A stretch of 8,738 nt of DNA, from the NCBI GenBank assembly GCA_002341815.1, contig DDOT01000052.1, forward strand, positions 362 to 9,099. The letters run 5' to 3'. The translations under genes and the position numbers were made by a program. The stretch comes from Thiobacillus sp. UBA2487 (GTDB lineage: Bacteria > Pseudomonadota > Gammaproteobacteria > Burkholderiales > Sulfuriferulaceae). Below are positions 7,729 to 8,738 of this stretch, piece by piece. The notes below the pieces were generated by a model, which was not told where the DNA came from, made no database searches, and saw nothing but the letters and a program-made list of their open reading frames with translations. Within the stretch, counting starts at the first letter, position 1, and every line of letters begins with the position of its first letter.

Positions 7729-7786
7729 CTAAAAAAGTATATGAAATATAAGATTGCAAGTCAATTATTTGTATACTTTTATAGAT
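7727..7786. promoter_or_regulatory. 15-bp inverted repeat bracketing the hipA promoter, probable HipB operator
   Basis: The left arm, ATCTAAAAAAGTATA (7727-7741), reappears as reverse complement in the right arm at 7772-7786 with 14 of 15 bases matching. The arms are 30 bases apart. The left arm covers the -10 and the first base pairs of the hipA start codon; the right arm lies just upstream of the -35. A repressor bound to both arms would block the promoter. Since HipB is the only DNA-binding protein encoded nearby, autoregulation by HipB or a HipA-HipB complex is the natural reading. The repeat is seen directly; the binding protein is inferred. Confidence 0.65.
7736..7764 (-). promoter_or_regulatory. 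Sigma-70 promoter of hipA-hipB, leaderless type
   Basis: On the - strand TTGACT (7764-7759, five of six consensus bases) and TATACT (7741-7736, five of six) are separated by exactly 17 bases. Only seven bases lie between the -10 and the hipA ATG at 7728, so transcription should start at 7729 or 7728, at or one base before the start codon. There is no room for a ribosome binding site. The sequence upstream of the -35 is AT-rich, which could act as an UP element. This is a strong promoter by eye. Confidence 0.75.
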
Positions 7787-7874
7787 AAAATAAGAATTGC
7801 CAATGTTTTTTCGCTATGGGACAAAAGACCAGTGAGCGCGCGCGCTAATTTATGAAAAGATCGGGTTAACAATA
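7787..7874. other. Intergenic stretch with a 12-bp alternating GC palindrome
   Basis: This 88-base gap lies between the hipA operator and the DUF4160 gene. It contains AGCGCGCGCGCT (7835-7846), a perfect palindrome of alternating purine and pyrimidine set in otherwise AT-rich DNA. No convincing promoter with correct spacing was found for the + strand genes; TTGCCA at 7797-7802 could be a -35 but lacks a good -10 at 16-18 bases. The Shine-Dalgarno region before 7875 is poor. Confidence 0.4.
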
Positions 7875-8192
7875 ATGAGCGAAAATGATATGGTATGTTA
7901 CCGAATGTCTGAAATTGAGCGGGGATTACACCGTGCCAAAATTAGTCGATTTTTAGGGATAGTGATTTTCATGTATTTTAACGAGCACAACCCGCCACAC
8001 TTTCATGTGGAATATAATGAGTTTCGCGCTTCGATCTTGATTGACAGTTTTGGCCTGATGGATGGGGGACTGCCACCGCGAGTATTAAGCTTGGTGATTG
8101 AATGGGCAAGTGAACACCAATCCGAGTTGATGGACAACTGGAATGCTTTGCGGACAACTGGTGATTTTCACCGTATCAAGCCATTAACGTAA
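7875..8192 (+). CDS. DUF4160 family protein
   Basis: A 105-residue protein of the DUF4160 family, recognised by RFLGIVIFMYFNEHNPPHFHVEYNEFRASILID (about 25-57), then LPPRVLSLVIEWASEHQSELMDNWNAL and a final IKPLT. The NPPHFH motif with its two histidines is the family hallmark. No biochemical function is known to me. Family members commonly sit next to a DUF2442 gene, as here (17-base gap), which suggests a functional pair; a toxin-antitoxin-like role has been suspected for such small pairs but nothing in this sequence proves it. The first 20 or so residues are extra compared with usual members, which begin shortly before the ISRFLGI stretch; Met6 or Met11 are possible alternative starts, and none has a good Shine-Dalgarno site. 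Confidence 0.85.
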   Translation: MSENDMVCYRMSEIERGLHRAKISRFLGIVIFMYFNEHNPPHFHVEYNEFRASILIDSFGLMDGGLPPRVLSLVIEWASEHQSELMDNWNALRTTGDFHRIKPLT

Positions 8193-8209
8193 TGCAATGA
8201 GAACATATC

Positions 8210-8494
8210 ATGTTAGAAATTGCACATGCTGAATATATGGACAACCACCATATTAAATTAACATTTAATGATGGCAAGTCAGGTATCGCTGATGTAAATG
8301 AGATGATACAAAGCCAACCGCAGAAATTATTTTCTGCTTTGGCGGATGAGCGCGTGCTCAAACAATTCACCTTGGCACATGGTACATTGTGTTGGCCCAA
8401 TGGTTTGGATGTCGCACCGGAATATTTATACTACTTAACATTCAAACACGATCCCAATTTGGTAAGTTTATTCAAACAATGGGCTTATGTTTAG
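8210..8494 (+). CDS. DUF2442 family protein
   Basis: A 94-residue DUF2442 protein. Visible hallmarks are an N-terminal strand pair with IKLTFNDGKSGIADV (about 15-29), LFSALADERVLKQFTL (40-55) and the signature GTLCWPNGLDVAPEYLYYL (58-76). It is small, without signal peptide or membrane segment, so probably cytosolic. It follows the DUF4160 gene by 17 bases, with a weak GAGA at 8199-8202 before the ATG, so the two are almost certainly one operon. The function is unknown; the pairing with DUF4160 is the only clue. Its last 23 bases overlap the end of the opposing Rpn-family fragment tail to tail. Confidence 0.87.
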   Translation: MLEIAHAEYMDNHHIKLTFNDGKSGIADVNEMIQSQPQKLFSALADERVLKQFTLAHGTLCWPNGLDVAPEYLYYLTFKHDPNLVSLFKQWAYV

Positions 8495-8738
8495 CAATTA
8501 TGCTGAAAGACGCAGCAACTGCATTTCGCTTGGCTGTCAACTCAGCCAGGCTGTACGCGCCTTCATCCAGTAAAAAATACCGCAGGCCGGGTTGGTAGGC
8601 GTTGAGCACGCTGGGGCAGTCGATCAGTTCGCGCACATTGGTGGCGATGCGCCACCGCGTGTCGCCATTGTACAGCACGACGGGAAATACCGGCGGCAAG
8701 CCATGGCGCGGGTTCATCGGCGTTGTCCTCGAAACCGC
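8472..8738 (-). CDS. Rpn-family nuclease/putative transposase fragment, C-terminally shortened, 5' end outside window
   Basis: The - strand frame is open to the right edge and encodes LPPVFPVVLYNGDTRW, then YQPGLRYFLLDEGAYSLAEL. This is the middle signature of Rpn/YhgA-like proteins, PD-(D/E)XK nucleases described as recombination-promoting nucleases or putative transposases. The nuclease core would lie upstream, outside the window. An ATG at 8717 exists, but the frame stays open past it, so it need not be the start. In the family the AVAASF stretch is followed by a long further region; here TGA comes about a dozen residues later and the last residues (SIIAKHKPIV) do not resemble the family. 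The gene is probably truncated, and its end overlaps the DUF2442 gene. The DNA here is more GC-rich than in the two genes to its left. The family call is fairly sure; the broken state is likely. Confidence 0.7.
   Translation of the reverse strand, partial: AVSRTTPMNPRHGLPPVFPVVLYNGDTRWRIATNVRELIDCPSVLNAYQPGLRYFLLDEGAYSLAELTAKRNAVAASFSIIAKHKPIV

Noticed and set aside
7351..7788. 145-residue + strand frame opposite the hipA 5' region
   Set aside because: It lies antisense to the well-supported hipA coding sequence and promoter and shows no family features.

Overview
The window looks like a chromosomal segment of a mid-GC gammaproteobacterium. The evidence is a Mfd that aligns closely with the E. 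coli protein (UvrA-contact residues offset by only two positions), a SerB of the DMDST/SGGF/GDGAND type, and small accessory families common in Proteobacteria. A methylotroph or methanotroph would fit the transaldolase and the small copper-chaperone-like protein, but that is inference. No rRNA, tRNA or CRISPR array was seen.

Positions 1-6107 read as core chromosome, all on the + strand. The window opens inside a transaldolase gene and contains its last 216 codons. After a 243-base gap comes a secreted SCP2-like (sterol carrier fold) protein with a clear signal peptide and four cysteines. A 219-base gap with two back-to-back hairpins separates it from a tight three-gene group: mfd (transcription-repair coupling factor), serB (phosphoserine phosphatase) 19 bases downstream, and a 68-residue HMA-domain metal chaperone that overlaps the end of serB by 20 bases. 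The last two are probably co-transcribed with mfd. A small hairpin follows the group.

Positions 6149-8738 look like an accessory region. On the - strand lies a toxin-antitoxin pair in inverted order: the HipA-type kinase comes first and the HipB-type XRE repressor second, joined by a TAATG stop/start overlap. Its promoter is nearly consensus (TTGACT, 17 bp, TATACT) and so close to the hipA ATG that the transcript should be leaderless or almost so. A 15-bp inverted repeat (14/15 matches) brackets this promoter and is the obvious candidate operator for HipB. On the + strand follow two small genes of the DUF4160 and DUF2442 families, arranged as an operon. Convergent with them, and overlapping the last by 23 bases, is the C-terminally shortened end of an Rpn (recombination-promoting nuclease/putative transposase) gene that runs off the right edge.

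The best candidates for something new are the reverse-ordered hipA-hipB operon with its leaderless-type promoter and bracketing operator, and the uncharacterised DUF4160-DUF2442 pair beside it. The remaining genes are recognisable housekeeping functions.
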